This document shows positions 48,773-56,804 of a stretch of DNA of 64,000 nt, piece after piece. The position numbers and the translations under genes were made by a program. The notes beneath the pieces are model-generated. The model was not told the origin of the DNA, made no database searches, and saw nothing but the letters and a program-made list of their open reading frames with translations. Every line of letters starts with the position of its first letter. Position 1 is the stretch's first letter. Source of the stretch: Polyangia bacterium (GTDB taxonomy: Bacteria > Myxococcota_A > Polyangia > Nannocystales > Nannocystaceae); NCBI GenBank assembly GCA_030424595.1, contig JAUHWG010000005.1:186001-250000 (forward strand). The letters run 5' to 3'.

Positions 48773-49687
48773 ATGGTCAGCATCTCCAGCCCACCCTCCA
48801 AGCCGAACCGCACCCGCCCCTCGCTCGTCGCCTGGACCCTGGCCGTCGCCCTCGCTGGGGGCTGTACGGAGAGCGAGCGAACCGAAGCGCAGGGCGACGC
48901 TCCGACCAGTCCCAGTGAGCACAAGGGGCGTGACGCGGACCCCGAGGCGAAGGACGCTGCCGCCGCTCTCCCGGCCGCAAAGGAGCTGCTCGCCGAGTCG
49001 GTCGAGGCCCTCGGCGGCGCCGACAAGCTCAAGGCGATCCGCTCCTACCACACGGTGTCGAAGATCGAGATCGAGGGCCAGGGCATCTCCGGCACCGCCG
49101 ACACCTGGTGGCGCGACGGCGACTTCTTCGTCGAGACCGATATCCTCGGGGTCGGCAAGATCCGCCAGGGCAGCCAAGGCGGAAAGATCTGGAGCGACGA
49201 CCCGATCAACGGCCCCCGCACGATCACCGGCGTCGAGGCCGAGCAGTCCGCCTGGAGCACCAGCCGCAGCCTCCCCCTCGACTGGGAGCAGTACTTCAAG
49301 AGCGCCGAGACCACGGAGATCACCGACTTCAACGGGACCCAGGTCGCGGTCATCAAGTTCACCTCCGAGAGCGGCGACGAGGTGATCCTCCGCCTCGACA
49401 TGGCGACCAAGATGCCGCACTCGCAGAGCTTCAAGCAGGCGAACCCGCTCGGGGCGATGCCGGTCACCGTCTCGTTCGCCGACTTCCGCGACGTCGCCGG
49501 GACCAAGGTCGCCTTCAAGCAGGTCATCGACGCGACGTTGACGAAGATGACCTCCGTGAACGAGAGCCTCGAGGTCAACGTCGAGGTCCAGGACGAGCTC
49601 TTCGCCCCGCCCGGACCCAAGGCCATCAAGCTCCCAGAGGAGGCCGCCGAGCAGCCAACGCCGGCCGAGCCAGAGGCCAAGGGCTAG
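48773..49687 (+). CDS. LolA-like outer-membrane lipoprotein-sorting domain lipoprotein
   Basis: 304 residues. Lipobox 'VALAGGC' (Cys31) and a charged linker lead to a domain that opens 'EALGGADKLKAIRSYHTVSK' and continues 'GTADTWWRDGDFFVETDI' and 'GVGKIRQGSQGGKIWSDDP', the pattern of LolA/LolB-like and DUF4292-like half-barrels that bind lipid or apolar chains. It ends with a Pro/Glu/Ala tail. It lies 55 bases after the S41 lipoprotein gene on the same strand and may belong to the same unit. The ligand is unknown. Confidence 0.75.
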   Translation: MVSISSPPSKPNRTRPSLVAWTLAVALAGGCTESERTEAQGDAPTSPSEHKGRDADPEAKDAAAALPAAKELLAESVEALGGADKLKAIRSYHTVSKIEIEGQGISGTADTWWRDGDFFVETDILGVGKIRQGSQGGKIWSDDPINGPRTITGVEAEQSAWSTSRSLPLDWEQYFKSAETTEITDFNGTQVAVIKFTSESGDEVILRLDMATKMPHSQSFKQANPLGAMPVTVSFADFRDVAGTKVAFKQVIDATLTKMTSVNESLEVNVEVQDELFAPPGPKAIKLPEEAAEQPTPAEPEAKG

Positions 49688-49843
49688 CTCGCCTCCGAGG
49701 GCTGCTCCAAGAATGTGCGCCCGGGAAGGCTGGCTTCGTGGAGCCTCTTCCCGGAAGGCGGTCGCTCACCGAGGTTGGCGACCCGAGGCTCAAGATCGGT
49801 CCAGGGCGAGCCCGTCCCCGGAGGGACGAGCGAGCGCCGGAGC

Positions 49844-50311
49844 TCAGCCGATCTGCTGGGCGAGGTAGTGCGCCTCGCCGATCTGCCGGATCAGCTCGAG
49901 CTGCGTCTCAAGCCAGTCCGCGTGCTCCTCTTCGCTGACGAGGATCCCGTTGAGGAGCTCCCGAGTGGCGTTGTCGCCGATGTCGCGGCAGACCGCGATC
50001 GCGCTGTTCAGGCGGCTGATCGCCGTCTTCTCGAGCTCGAGGTCGAGGCCGAACTGCTCCGCGACCGTCTCGCCGACGTTGACCTTGCCGTAGCGCTGCA
50101 CGTTCGGGAGCCCGTCGAGGTAGAGGATCCGATCGATGAGCTGCTCCGCGTGTCGCATCTCGTCGATGGACTCGGCCCGGACCAGCCCAGCGAGCTTCTT
50201 GTAGCCCCAGTCCGCGCACATCTTCGCGTGGATGAAATACTGGTTGATGGCCGTGAGCTCCGCGGTAAGGACCTCGTTTAGCAGCTCAATGACCTTTGGA
50301 TCGCCTTGCAT
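49844..50311 (-). CDS. bfr: Bacterioferritin
   Basis: 155 residues from ATG 50311 ('[15 protein letters not shown]'); an upstream ATG at 50329 adds six residues without support. Ferroxidase ligands are present: Glu in '[14 protein letters not shown]', Glu and His in '[13 protein letters not shown]', Glu in '[12 protein letters not shown]' and Glu/His in '[13 protein letters not shown]'. The Met in 'IDEMRHA' matches the heme-binding Met52 of E. coli Bfr. It stores iron as a 24-mer. A Fur-box-like dyad lies 76 bases upstream, and bfd, with its own copy, lies further upstream on the same strand. Confidence 0.95.
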   Translation of the reverse strand: MQGDPKVIELLNEVLTAELTAINQYFIHAKMCADWGYKKLAGLVRAESIDEMRHAEQLIDRILYLDGLPNVQRYGKVNVGETVAEQFGLDLELEKTAISRLNSAIAVCRDIGDNATRELLNGILVSEEEHADWLETQLELIRQIGEAHYLAQQIG

Positions 50312-50386
50312 CGGGGCGGAACCTAGCACGACTCGGGACGCCGTCGATCCTCTCGATGCCTCGAGCTGGCCTCGAGCGACGGGACT

Positions 50387-50401
50387 TGAAAATGAGTTTC
50401 A
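50387..50401 (-). promoter_or_regulatory. Fur-box-like operator upstream of bfr
   Basis: TGAAAATGAGTTTCA, a 7-1-7 dyad matching the Fur consensus TGATAATNATTATCA at 11 of 14 fixed positions. It differs in one base from the site upstream of bfd. It lies 76 bases before the bfr start. Confidence 0.65.
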
Positions 50402-50622
50402 CTCCGCCGAAGACGAGGGCTTTCGCCGGCATTTTTTGGCGACGGGTCGCGGTCATCAAGACCGACGTGGGGTCACGAACTCATCGTCGAGGAGTACGGT
50501 CGACCTTCGCCGGCTCGCGAACGACGAGCCCACCCCGTGACGACAGGGAGCCCAAGACCTTTCGCGAGGGTCTCGTCATACGCGAGAGGCTCGGACGATC
50601 GTCATGTGGAGGCGACAACGCG

Positions 50623-50832
50623 TCAGACGGACTCGTGACCGGTCGCGGGCTCACTGCGCTCGTGCCGAGCCCCGCCCACGGTGTCGAGCAGCGACCGGAT
50701 CTGGCGTACGCAGGCGCCGCACCCACTGCCAGCCTGACAGCTCTGACGGATCTGCTTCAGCGTGCACGCGCCCCGACGAGCCTCGTCGAGGATGGTTCGG
50801 CTCGATACGCCCTTACACAGACAAACGATCAT
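50623..50832 (-). CDS. bfd: Bacterioferritin-associated ferredoxin
   Basis: 69 residues. The four cluster Cys are at positions 4, 6, 38 and 41, exactly as in E. coli Bfd ('MIVCLCKGVS' and 'GSGCGACVRQ'), and bind a [2Fe-2S] cluster. Bfd reduces the core of bacterioferritin so that stored iron is released. It is encoded 311 bases upstream of bfr on the same strand, each with its own Fur-like site, so the two are probably separate units of one regulon. Confidence 0.94.
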   Translation of the reverse strand: MIVCLCKGVSSRTILDEARRGACTLKQIRQSCQAGSGCGACVRQIRSLLDTVGGARHERSEPATGHESV

Positions 50833-50884
50833 CGCGTTGAACTCCGGTTCAAGGCTGACGCCTGAGCGAAAATGAAAACGGCGT

Positions 50885-50899
50885 TGAAAGTCATTTTCA
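50885..50899 (-). promoter_or_regulatory. Fur-box-like operator upstream of bfd
   Basis: On the minus strand TGAAAATGACTTTCA, one base different from the bfr site. It lies 53 bases before the bfd start, with more GAAAATGA-type bases next to it (50869-50876), so the operator may be longer. Confidence 0.65.
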
Positions 50900-51028
50900 T
50901 TTCTGTTCTTTTGTACTCCTCACCTGAGACCTCGGCAAGTCCTCCACGTCGATTCTCTGGCGCAAAAAGCGCGCCCGATCCCGCGCCTGCTCAAGACGCT
51001 CTGTCCAGCTCTGCAGGGCCGAGGGGGG

Positions 51029-51988
51029 TCAGAGCGAACGGCAGCGATCGACGAAGATCGTGCCGTTCGGCGTGTCGACCGCCACAGAGGCACAGCCGAC
51101 CTCGCCGGGGTTGTCGAGCTCAAAGCAGCAAGGGATCACAGGATCACAGTTCTCCCCGCCGACGACGCAGCAGTTCGCCTCCTCCGGGGGGGGCGAGACC
51201 ATCATCGTGCAGTTCTCCTCGCACTCGAAGTCGCAGCGGAGGGTGAGGTTCGAGGAGGCCGCGCAGACCTGCTTGCAGTGCTTGTAGACGGTCTCGTCGG
51301 GGGCGTCCTGACCGTCACAGACCTCGGCGCCCTGGGGCACCTGCTTTCCCTGGGGTCCGAGGTCAAAATAGGAGTCGTCCTGGACCCCATCCCCGCAAAA
51401 CGAACACTCCTTGCGGGAGAGCTGGCACGAGTCCGTGCAGGCGCTGATGCTCACCGACCCGTGGCTGTAGCCCTTGTACTGGATGGAGCCGATCGGCTCG
51501 AGATCGGCGCAGTCGACCTTGTCGCCCTCGACCGCCTCGCCCGGGTCGTAGTTCCAGTCGCACTCCTCCCCGAGATCGGCCTCAAAGAGGCCGTTGCCGC
51601 AGGCCGGGCAGGCGTCGAAGTTGAGCTGACAGGTGTCGAGCTCGCAGGTCACGAGATCCTCACCCGAGGGGCATCGTTGGTTGCCCAAGCTCGCGCCGTC
51701 ACACTGCTCCCCCGGTGAGATCACCCCGTCTCCGCAGACAGCACAGAGCTCCGCGGAGACCTCGATCGTACAGGTCGTCGGGTCGCAGCGCGCCTGTCCG
51801 CGGGCAAAGCCGCTGTCCTTACAGGCGTCCTCGAGGCTCAGCGGATCCCCTGGGTCACACTCCTCTCCGGCGAGTCGGTCCGTGTAGCTGTCACCACAGC
51901 CGACACGATGCTCGAGCTCGGCGAAGCACCCCGCCGTCCCCCCGACGAGGAGGCCCGCGAGTCCGAGCTTCCAGAGTGAGCTGCCCAT
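51029..51988 (-). CDS. Cysteine-rich DUF4215-like lipoprotein
   Basis: 319 residues from ATG 51988, which gives 'LWKLGLAGLLVGGTAGC' with lipidated Cys21. The rest has about 40 Cys in repeated units of the style 'CGDGVISPGEQCDG', 'CGNGLFEADLGEECDW' and 'CGDGVQDDSYFDLG', with 'C-x-x-x-C-Q-L' links. These are the myxobacterial disulfide-rich repeats (DUF4215). They are extracellular and of unknown function. The frame opens upstream of the chosen start, but only by 24 residues with no signal. No enzyme motif is seen. Confidence 0.82.
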   Translation of the reverse strand: MGSSLWKLGLAGLLVGGTAGCFAELEHRVGCGDSYTDRLAGEECDPGDPLSLEDACKDSGFARGQARCDPTTCTIEVSAELCAVCGDGVISPGEQCDGASLGNQRCPSGEDLVTCELDTCQLNFDACPACGNGLFEADLGEECDWNYDPGEAVEGDKVDCADLEPIGSIQYKGYSHGSVSISACTDSCQLSRKECSFCGDGVQDDSYFDLGPQGKQVPQGAEVCDGQDAPDETVYKHCKQVCAASSNLTLRCDFECEENCTMMVSPPPEEANCCVVGGENCDPVIPCCFELDNPGEVGCASVAVDTPNGTIFVDRCRSL

Positions 51989-52054
51989 ATCGGTCGATTG
52001 TAGGATCACCGCGGCGTCGACGCGAGCCTCTGACGCGAAAGACAGCCGACGGCA

Positions 52055-52094
52055 ACACAAAGAGCGACGAGCTGCACCGCGCAGCTCGTCGCTC
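52055..52094 (-). terminator. Intrinsic terminator of the subtilase gene
   Basis: Perfect 14-base stem GAGCGACGAGCTGC (52062-52075), loop ACCGC, complement to 52094. On the minus strand it is followed at once by TTTGTGT, the same tail as at 8298-8304. It lies 43 bases past the subtilase stop. Confidence 0.78.
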
Positions 52095-52137
52095 CTTGAG
52101 CGCTATGGGAGGATCGTCGCCCCCGCGGACCGCCCGG

Positions 52138-54048
52138 CTACTCCGACGACGCGTCGAGGCGAAGGAGCACCCGGCGAGCGAGCCAGAGCGCGACGCCAGC
52201 GTTCGCGAAGAGCCAGAGACGGTCGACCATCTCTCCCCCCGGAAGCCCGGAGATCAGGGTCGGCAGGACCACCGCGCTGTGGAGGAGGACCGCCGCGTAG
52301 CCGAACGCGAGGCCGGCGAGGAGCCCACGGAGCCGGCGCACGCTGAAGAAGAGGACGATCGCCAGCAGCGGCGCGAGGGCGGAGAAGAGCAGCGGAGAGC
52401 CGAACCAGGCCCCGCCGCCGAGCATCGCCGCCGCTCCGTAGGCCGCGGGTTGGAGGCCGAGGAGGCCCGCACCGAGCAGCCCGCCGAGGCCAAGCCCGGC
52501 GAGATCGAAGAGCTTGCGCCTCCGCTGACCGGCGCCGACACGGGCGATCGCGGAGCCGGCCGCCGCGGAGCCGCCAAGGCCCAAGAGGCCGCCGAGACCG
52601 AGCAGTCCGAGCAACCCAGCGAAGCCAGCGCGCTCGGCGGTGTAGGACTCTGTCGCCCCGTCGACCGCGGCCGCCGCGTCGAGGAGACCTGCGCCGTACT
52701 CACGGTCCCAGTCGACGCCGTTCGGGTGGACCGCGGTCTCCTTCATCACCCGCTCGACCTCGACCGGGTTGGTGATCCCGCGGGCGACGATCAGCGCGGC
52801 GACGCCAGCGGCGTGGGGCGAGGCCATCGACGTGCCCTGAAGCCACATGTAGTCGTTGTTCAGCGGATCCTGGAGCTTGATCGTGTTCTGGAGCACGCCG
52901 TCGGGGTGACCGTCGCCGTTCTTGTCGGCGCGGGTGTCCCCGCCAGGAGCGGAGACGTCGAGGGCGTCTCCCCAGTTCGAGTACCAGGTCCGCTCGCCGA
53001 CGGCGTCGACGGAGGCCACCGCGACGGAGCCCTTGCTGGCCGCCGGATAGCCGACCCGCGAGCGTCCCTCGTTGCCGGCGGCGCAGACGACGGTGACGCC
53101 CTTGTTGTTGGCGTACTCGATCGCCTTGGTCAGGACCCGCGAGGGGAGGGGACCGCCGAGGCTCATGTTGATGACGTGGGCGCCGTTGTCGGCGGCGTAG
53201 CGGATCGCGTTGGCGATGCCGGTGATCGAGCCGCGTCCGTCGCCGCCGAGCACCTTGAGCGGCATGATCGTCGAGTCGAAGGCGACCCCGGTCACGCCGA
53301 TCCCGTTGTTGGTGGTCTGAGCGATCGTCCCGGCGACGTGGGTGCCGTGGAGGTGATCGTCGAGGCCGTCGGCCAAGCCGGGGACAAAGCTCTTGCCGTG
53401 GGTGAAGGTGGTCCCCGCGAGGTCTGGGACCATCCGCGTCGCGTCGGTGGTCTTCCAGGCGACGCCGGTGTCGATCACCGCGACCACGACCCCCTCGCCG
53501 CGCGTGACCATCCAGGCCTCGGGGGCGCGTAGCATCTCCATGTGCCACTGGAGGCCGAACATCTCGTCGTTCGGCTCGAATCGAGCGAGCGGCTCGCCCT
53601 CCAGGGCCTGGGGCTGGCCCTCGCCCGCGTCGATCAGCGAGTAGACGAGCTCCGCCTCGACACCCTCGACGAGCGGATGATCGGCGAGCGCGGCCTCGAT
53701 CTTGGCGAGGCTCGAGGCCGGACCGCTGACGCGGTAGAGGTGCTCCCCCTCGCTGTAGAAGCCGGCGGCCTCCACTGGCACGCCGAGGCTGGCGATCAAG
53801 GCGTCGAGCTCCGCCTCGGTGCCGCCCTCGCCGTCCTCGGGCTCGACGAGGTCGAGGATGAGGGCGCCGGTGGCGTCTTCGCTGGCGAGCGCGGCGGCGT
53901 CCGCCAACGTCGGGGCGTCGAGCTCATCGGAGCTCAGGCCGCGATCGTCGGGGCTGTGGTGATAGGCCAGGGCCGCGCTCAGTGCGACCAGGCCGAGGCT
54001 GGCGATCGTCGAACAGTGGCGGCGAAGGGCGCTACGAGCGTCATGCAT
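52138..54048 (-). CDS. Subtilisin-family serine protease with membrane-spanning C-terminus
   Basis: 636 residues. A signal or anchor segment ('IASLGLVALSAALAY') precedes a pro-region (about 55-140). The subtilisin catalytic set is complete: Asp193 in 'VAVIDTGVAW', His237 in 'LHGTHVAGT', Asn326 in 'CAAGNEGRS' and Ser407 in 'QGTSMASPHA'. After residue 470 the chain turns hydrophobic, with repeated Gly/Leu helices ('GLLGLLGLGGLLGLGG') and four to five likely membrane spans to the end. That arrangement could hold the protease at the membrane or outer surface. It has a strong terminator downstream and is divergent from tRNA-Arg. Confidence 0.88.
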   Translation of the reverse strand: MHDARSALRRHCSTIASLGLVALSAALAYHHSPDDRGLSSDELDAPTLADAAALASEDATGALILDLVEPEDGEGGTEAELDALIASLGVPVEAAGFYSEGEHLYRVSGPASSLAKIEAALADHPLVEGVEAELVYSLIDAGEGQPQALEGEPLARFEPNDEMFGLQWHMEMLRAPEAWMVTRGEGVVVAVIDTGVAWKTTDATRMVPDLAGTTFTHGKSFVPGLADGLDDHLHGTHVAGTIAQTTNNGIGVTGVAFDSTIMPLKVLGGDGRGSITGIANAIRYAADNGAHVINMSLGGPLPSRVLTKAIEYANNKGVTVVCAAGNEGRSRVGYPAASKGSVAVASVDAVGERTWYSNWGDALDVSAPGGDTRADKNGDGHPDGVLQNTIKLQDPLNNDYMWLQGTSMASPHAAGVAALIVARGITNPVEVERVMKETAVHPNGVDWDREYGAGLLDAAAAVDGATESYTAERAGFAGLLGLLGLGGLLGLGGSAAAGSAIARVGAGQRRRKLFDLAGLGLGGLLGAGLLGLQPAAYGAAAMLGGGAWFGSPLLFSALAPLLAIVLFFSVRRLRGLLAGLAFGYAAVLLHSAVVLPTLISGLPGGEMVDRLWLFANAGVALWLARRVLLRLDASSE

Positions 54049-54434
54049 GGGTTTCTCCTCGATGAGCCGCGGTCAGCGGCGATATCGGCGGCCGGTCGAG
54101 CCCCCGCTTGCCGGCCAGTATAGGGGCGGGCTGTCGGCGGTGCACGACGGAGCAAGCTCCGACCCGTCCGCGCCGCTCTGGGGAGGGCCCGCGCTTGCTG
54201 CGCCTGCCGAAGGCCGTCCCAGGTCGTGTGCTCTCGCGCTGCGCTCTCCGGGGCGCCGCGCAGGACGTGGCGACCGTTCCGAGCGCAGATCGTCGCGACC
54301 TCAAGCCGGCGGTCGACGCGAGCCACGACCGTCGCGATAGCCCATGACCGCCCTCCATGACCGTCGCTCACGCATGGACCTGGCCCCTGAATTCGCCGCG
54401 TTTGCAGGGGCGATCTGGTATCGTCCGCGCTCGC

Positions 54435-54508
54435 GCGTCCGTGGCTCAGTTGGATAGAGCATCGGGCTTCGAACCCGAGGGTCGCAGGTTCGAGTCCTGC
54501 CGGGCGCA
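54435..54508 (+). tRNA. tRNA-Arg (anticodon TCG)
   Basis: 74 bases fold into a full cloverleaf: acceptor GCGTCCG/CGGGCGC (one G-U pair), D arm GCTC/GAGC, anticodon stem TCGGG/CCCGA with loop CTTCGAA (anticodon TCG, codon CGA), five-base variable region GGGTC, and T arm GCAGG/CCTGC with TTCGAGT. CCA is not encoded. TATCGT at 54419-54424 may be a -10 element. The gene stands alone. Confidence 0.97.
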
Positions 54509-54570
54509 ACCCTATCCGAGAGTCGGTCATCTCCCCCCGCCGGGTGTGATGACCGCCCCTCTCCTCCTCG

Positions 54571-55020
54571 TCACTCCGAGGCTTGCTCTTCCGCCGGGCT
54601 CCGCCCTGGGATGTAGGCCCCGGGAAGACGAGAGGCCGACGGCGTCGACGGACGGCGCCCTCCCCCCTCGGAGCTCGAGCTCGCCGAGAGCGAGGCGCTC
54701 CGGGGTCTGCGCCGGGTCGCCCTCTTCTCCTTGGGGTCCTTGGCCGAGGCCGGAGCGTAGGTCGGAGCCTCGACGTACTCTCCGAGCACGCGCCCCTTGG
54801 CCTCCTCTAGCACCGGGTTGATCCGACCGCGGGCGCCGCGGATCAGCTCCCGCGCCTCGCGGGTCTCGCCGATCCGATCGACGTGCTCCGCCAGGGTCCG
54901 GGAGCCGAGCGGGACCGTAAAGGAGCAGTACACGAGCAGGCTGAGGAAGAGCAGGCTGATCGCGGTCCGGAGGAAGCCGAGCACTCTCGCGAGGTTCGCC
55001 GCGCGAGACGATGCGGGCAA
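54571..55020 (-). CDS. Small single-pass membrane protein of unknown function
   Basis: 149 residues. One hydrophobic segment ('AISLLFLSLLVYCSFTVPLG') near 20-40 is followed by a helical stretch ('LAEHVDRIGETREARELIRG') and a low-complexity basic and Ser-rich tail. It has no known domain. The first 75 residues look genuinely coding; the rest is compositionally biased and less certain. Confidence 0.5.
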   Translation of the reverse strand: MPASSRAANLARVLGFLRTAISLLFLSLLVYCSFTVPLGSRTLAEHVDRIGETREARELIRGARGRINPVLEEAKGRVLGEYVEAPTYAPASAKDPKEKRATRRRPRSASLSASSSSEGGGRRPSTPSASRLPGAYIPGRSPAEEQASE

Positions 55021-55113
55021 ATTTCGGCCGATCTCAGGTCGGCGAGGAGATCTCCCCGCCGCCGGTTCTCCCGGAGGAGCCGCTCTCTTCGGTCGATCGC
55101 TGGGCCCCGACCG

Positions 55114-55674
55114 CTACCCGTCGGGCATGCAGATCTTGGTCTCGTCGGTGTCCTGCGGCGTCTCGGGGTCGATCGCGACGTAGACGCCACCGCTCCCGGT
55201 CGGGCGACAGGAGTACCCTTCGCGGCACATGCTCTCGCGGCTGCACTCTTTGCGGCAGGTCGCTCGCGCGGTGTTCGCGTCGGCGCAGAGCCCCTCTGGA
55301 AGGCAGATCTCGTTGGCGTCACAGTCGTCGAGGCCGCCGGGGCGATCCTCGCGATCAGGGTCGCAGGCGACGCTGAGAAACTCCGTGCTGTAGATCTGGA
55401 CGCAGACGCCCTCCTTCGGGCAGGAGCCCGCGGTGCAGCCCTCGATGATGCACTCGCCCTTGCCGTCAGGGTGCTCGAAGCCGTCCTCGTCGACGAGGTA
55501 GGAGAGATCGCAGATCCGCTCGCCCCGAAGGGAGCAGTCGATGCTCAGCTTGCACTCATTGCCGATCCGGCGGGTACACCCCGAGGCCGCCACGACCGAG
55601 GTCGCGAGCGCGAGCTTGAGCCCAATCGTGAGCAGGGACGAGAGGGGCGCGAAGGGGCGCAGAGGGCGGGTCAT
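55114..55674 (-). CDS. Cysteine-rich lipoprotein
   Basis: 186 residues from ATG 55674 ('MTRPLRPFAPLSSLLTIGL'); an ATG at 55689 adds five residues. The lipobox is 'VVAASGC' (Cys33). The rest has about 17 Cys in EGF-like or EB-module-like spacing ('CDANEICLPEGLC', 'CRKECSRESMCREGYSC'). It is a secreted, disulfide-rich surface protein of unknown role, in the same style as the 51029 gene. It is divergent from the Cys-every-third protein. Confidence 0.72.
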   Translation of the reverse strand: MTRPLRPFAPLSSLLTIGLKLALATSVVAASGCTRRIGNECKLSIDCSLRGERICDLSYLVDEDGFEHPDGKGECIIEGCTAGSCPKEGVCVQIYSTEFLSVACDPDREDRPGGLDDCDANEICLPEGLCADANTARATCRKECSRESMCREGYSCRPTGSGGVYVAIDPETPQDTDETKICMPDG

Positions 55675-55793
55675 GAGCGCGCGGAGCATACACTGAGATC
55701 GGCCCCCGTGGGGATGACCTGCCGCAACGCTGGCCGCGCCGACGATCTGGCGGCTGGCCCGCGGCGGAGGCTTCGTGGCACGCTTGGGCGGTC

Positions 55794-56498
55794 GTGGCTG
55801 TCGATATTCCCGCTCTCCTGGCCGAACTCACAGAGATCGTCGGTGACTATCGATCCGCGCAGGCGAAGGCCGCCGCGGCCGATGACAACTTCCGCTGCGA
55901 GGAGTGCGTGAACTGCCACAGCAGCCGCTTCTGCAACGGCTGCCGAGACTGCGACGAGTGCACCTACTGCGAGGCCTGCGTCGGCTGCGAGAAGTGCACC
56001 CGCTGCAAGTCCTGCGAGTCCTGCCGCGACGGCAACCAGCTCGAGCATTGCCGGGGCTGCGAACGATCGCAGCACCTGCTCCTCTGCCTCGACTGCAGCG
56101 AGTCCTCGCACTGCATCGCCTGCGTCGGCCTGGTCGGCGAAGAGCACTGCATCCTCAACCGTCGCTACGATCGCAAGGACTACTTCCGCCTGGCGAAGGC
56201 CCTGAAAAGACACCTCGAGAGCGAGGGCGCCGGCGGGATCTTCGAGGCGAGCGCTGCTCCGGCCGAGGACCGGGGGGGCGACACCGCGACGGCCTCCGGG
56301 TTCATCGTCGACGGCCTCCGGAGGGTGCGCGGCAAGGTCCAGGGCAACCCCGCCCCGCTCGGCGGCGAGGATGATCCCGAGGAGGACGAAGAGCCGAGCC
56401 CTTGGCTCGACGAGGCCCGCGCCGACGTCGATCGCGTCGAGGAGGCGCCGACCCCTGCGCCCCCCGCCTACGGTGTGATCACCTGGAACGGCGCCTAG
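55794..56498 (+). CDS. Protein with all cysteines in a strict three-residue register
   Basis: 234 residues from GTG 55794. No signal peptide. Residues 35-119 hold 21 Cys at 35, 38, 41, 47, 50, 53, 56, 59, 62, 65, 68, 71, 74, 77, 86, 89, 98, 101, 107, 110 and 119: every one is 2 modulo 3, and 47-77 is an unbroken C-x-x run of eleven. No other Cys occurs. The start (1-33) is a helix, and the tail (120-234) is helical, then acidic and Pro-rich. A helix with three residues per turn would put all thiols on one face; that geometry, and metal or cluster binding, are inference. I know no named family; related Cys-rich proteins in myxobacteria have carried misleading names. Confidence 0.7.
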   Translation: MAVDIPALLAELTEIVGDYRSAQAKAAAADDNFRCEECVNCHSSRFCNGCRDCDECTYCEACVGCEKCTRCKSCESCRDGNQLEHCRGCERSQHLLLCLDCSESSHCIACVGLVGEEHCILNRRYDRKDYFRLAKALKRHLESEGAGGIFEASAAPAEDRGGDTATASGFIVDGLRRVRGKVQGNPAPLGGEDDPEEDEEPSPWLDEARADVDRVEEAPTPAPPAYGVITWNGA

Positions 56499-56567
56499 CA
56501 GCCCGTGGCAAGAGCGCCGCGCGCTCCCCAGCCCCCGCCCGTGGCAAGAGTCCCGTGTGCTCTCCCG
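56496..56567 (+). repeat. Two tandem copies of the dispersed intergenic element
   Basis: Copy one GCCCGTGGCAAGAGCGCCGC (56501-56520, running to 56529) starts five bases after the stop of the Cys-register gene. Copy two GCCCGTGGCAAGAGTCCCGT (56537-56556, running to 56567) follows after seven bases. They match the elements at 23551 and 57561. Confidence 0.7.
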
Positions 56568-56804
56568 CCGCAATCGTCGGCCCTCTTGGCTTCGACGAAA
56601 CGCGGCTGTACCGGGCTGTACCGCAAGTTTCGGCGGCGCGGAGAGGGGCGACGGGTAGGCGGCACAGGAACGACCTCGCGCCCCGGCGAGCCCTCAGGCT
56701 CGCTCGCCCGTTCGCCGGCCGCAGGCTCGCTCGCCCGGCCGCCAACGCGCCCTATGGAAGGCGCTTGCCGCCGCCGCGGCCGACGGCGATGATCACCCCC
56801 GCGC

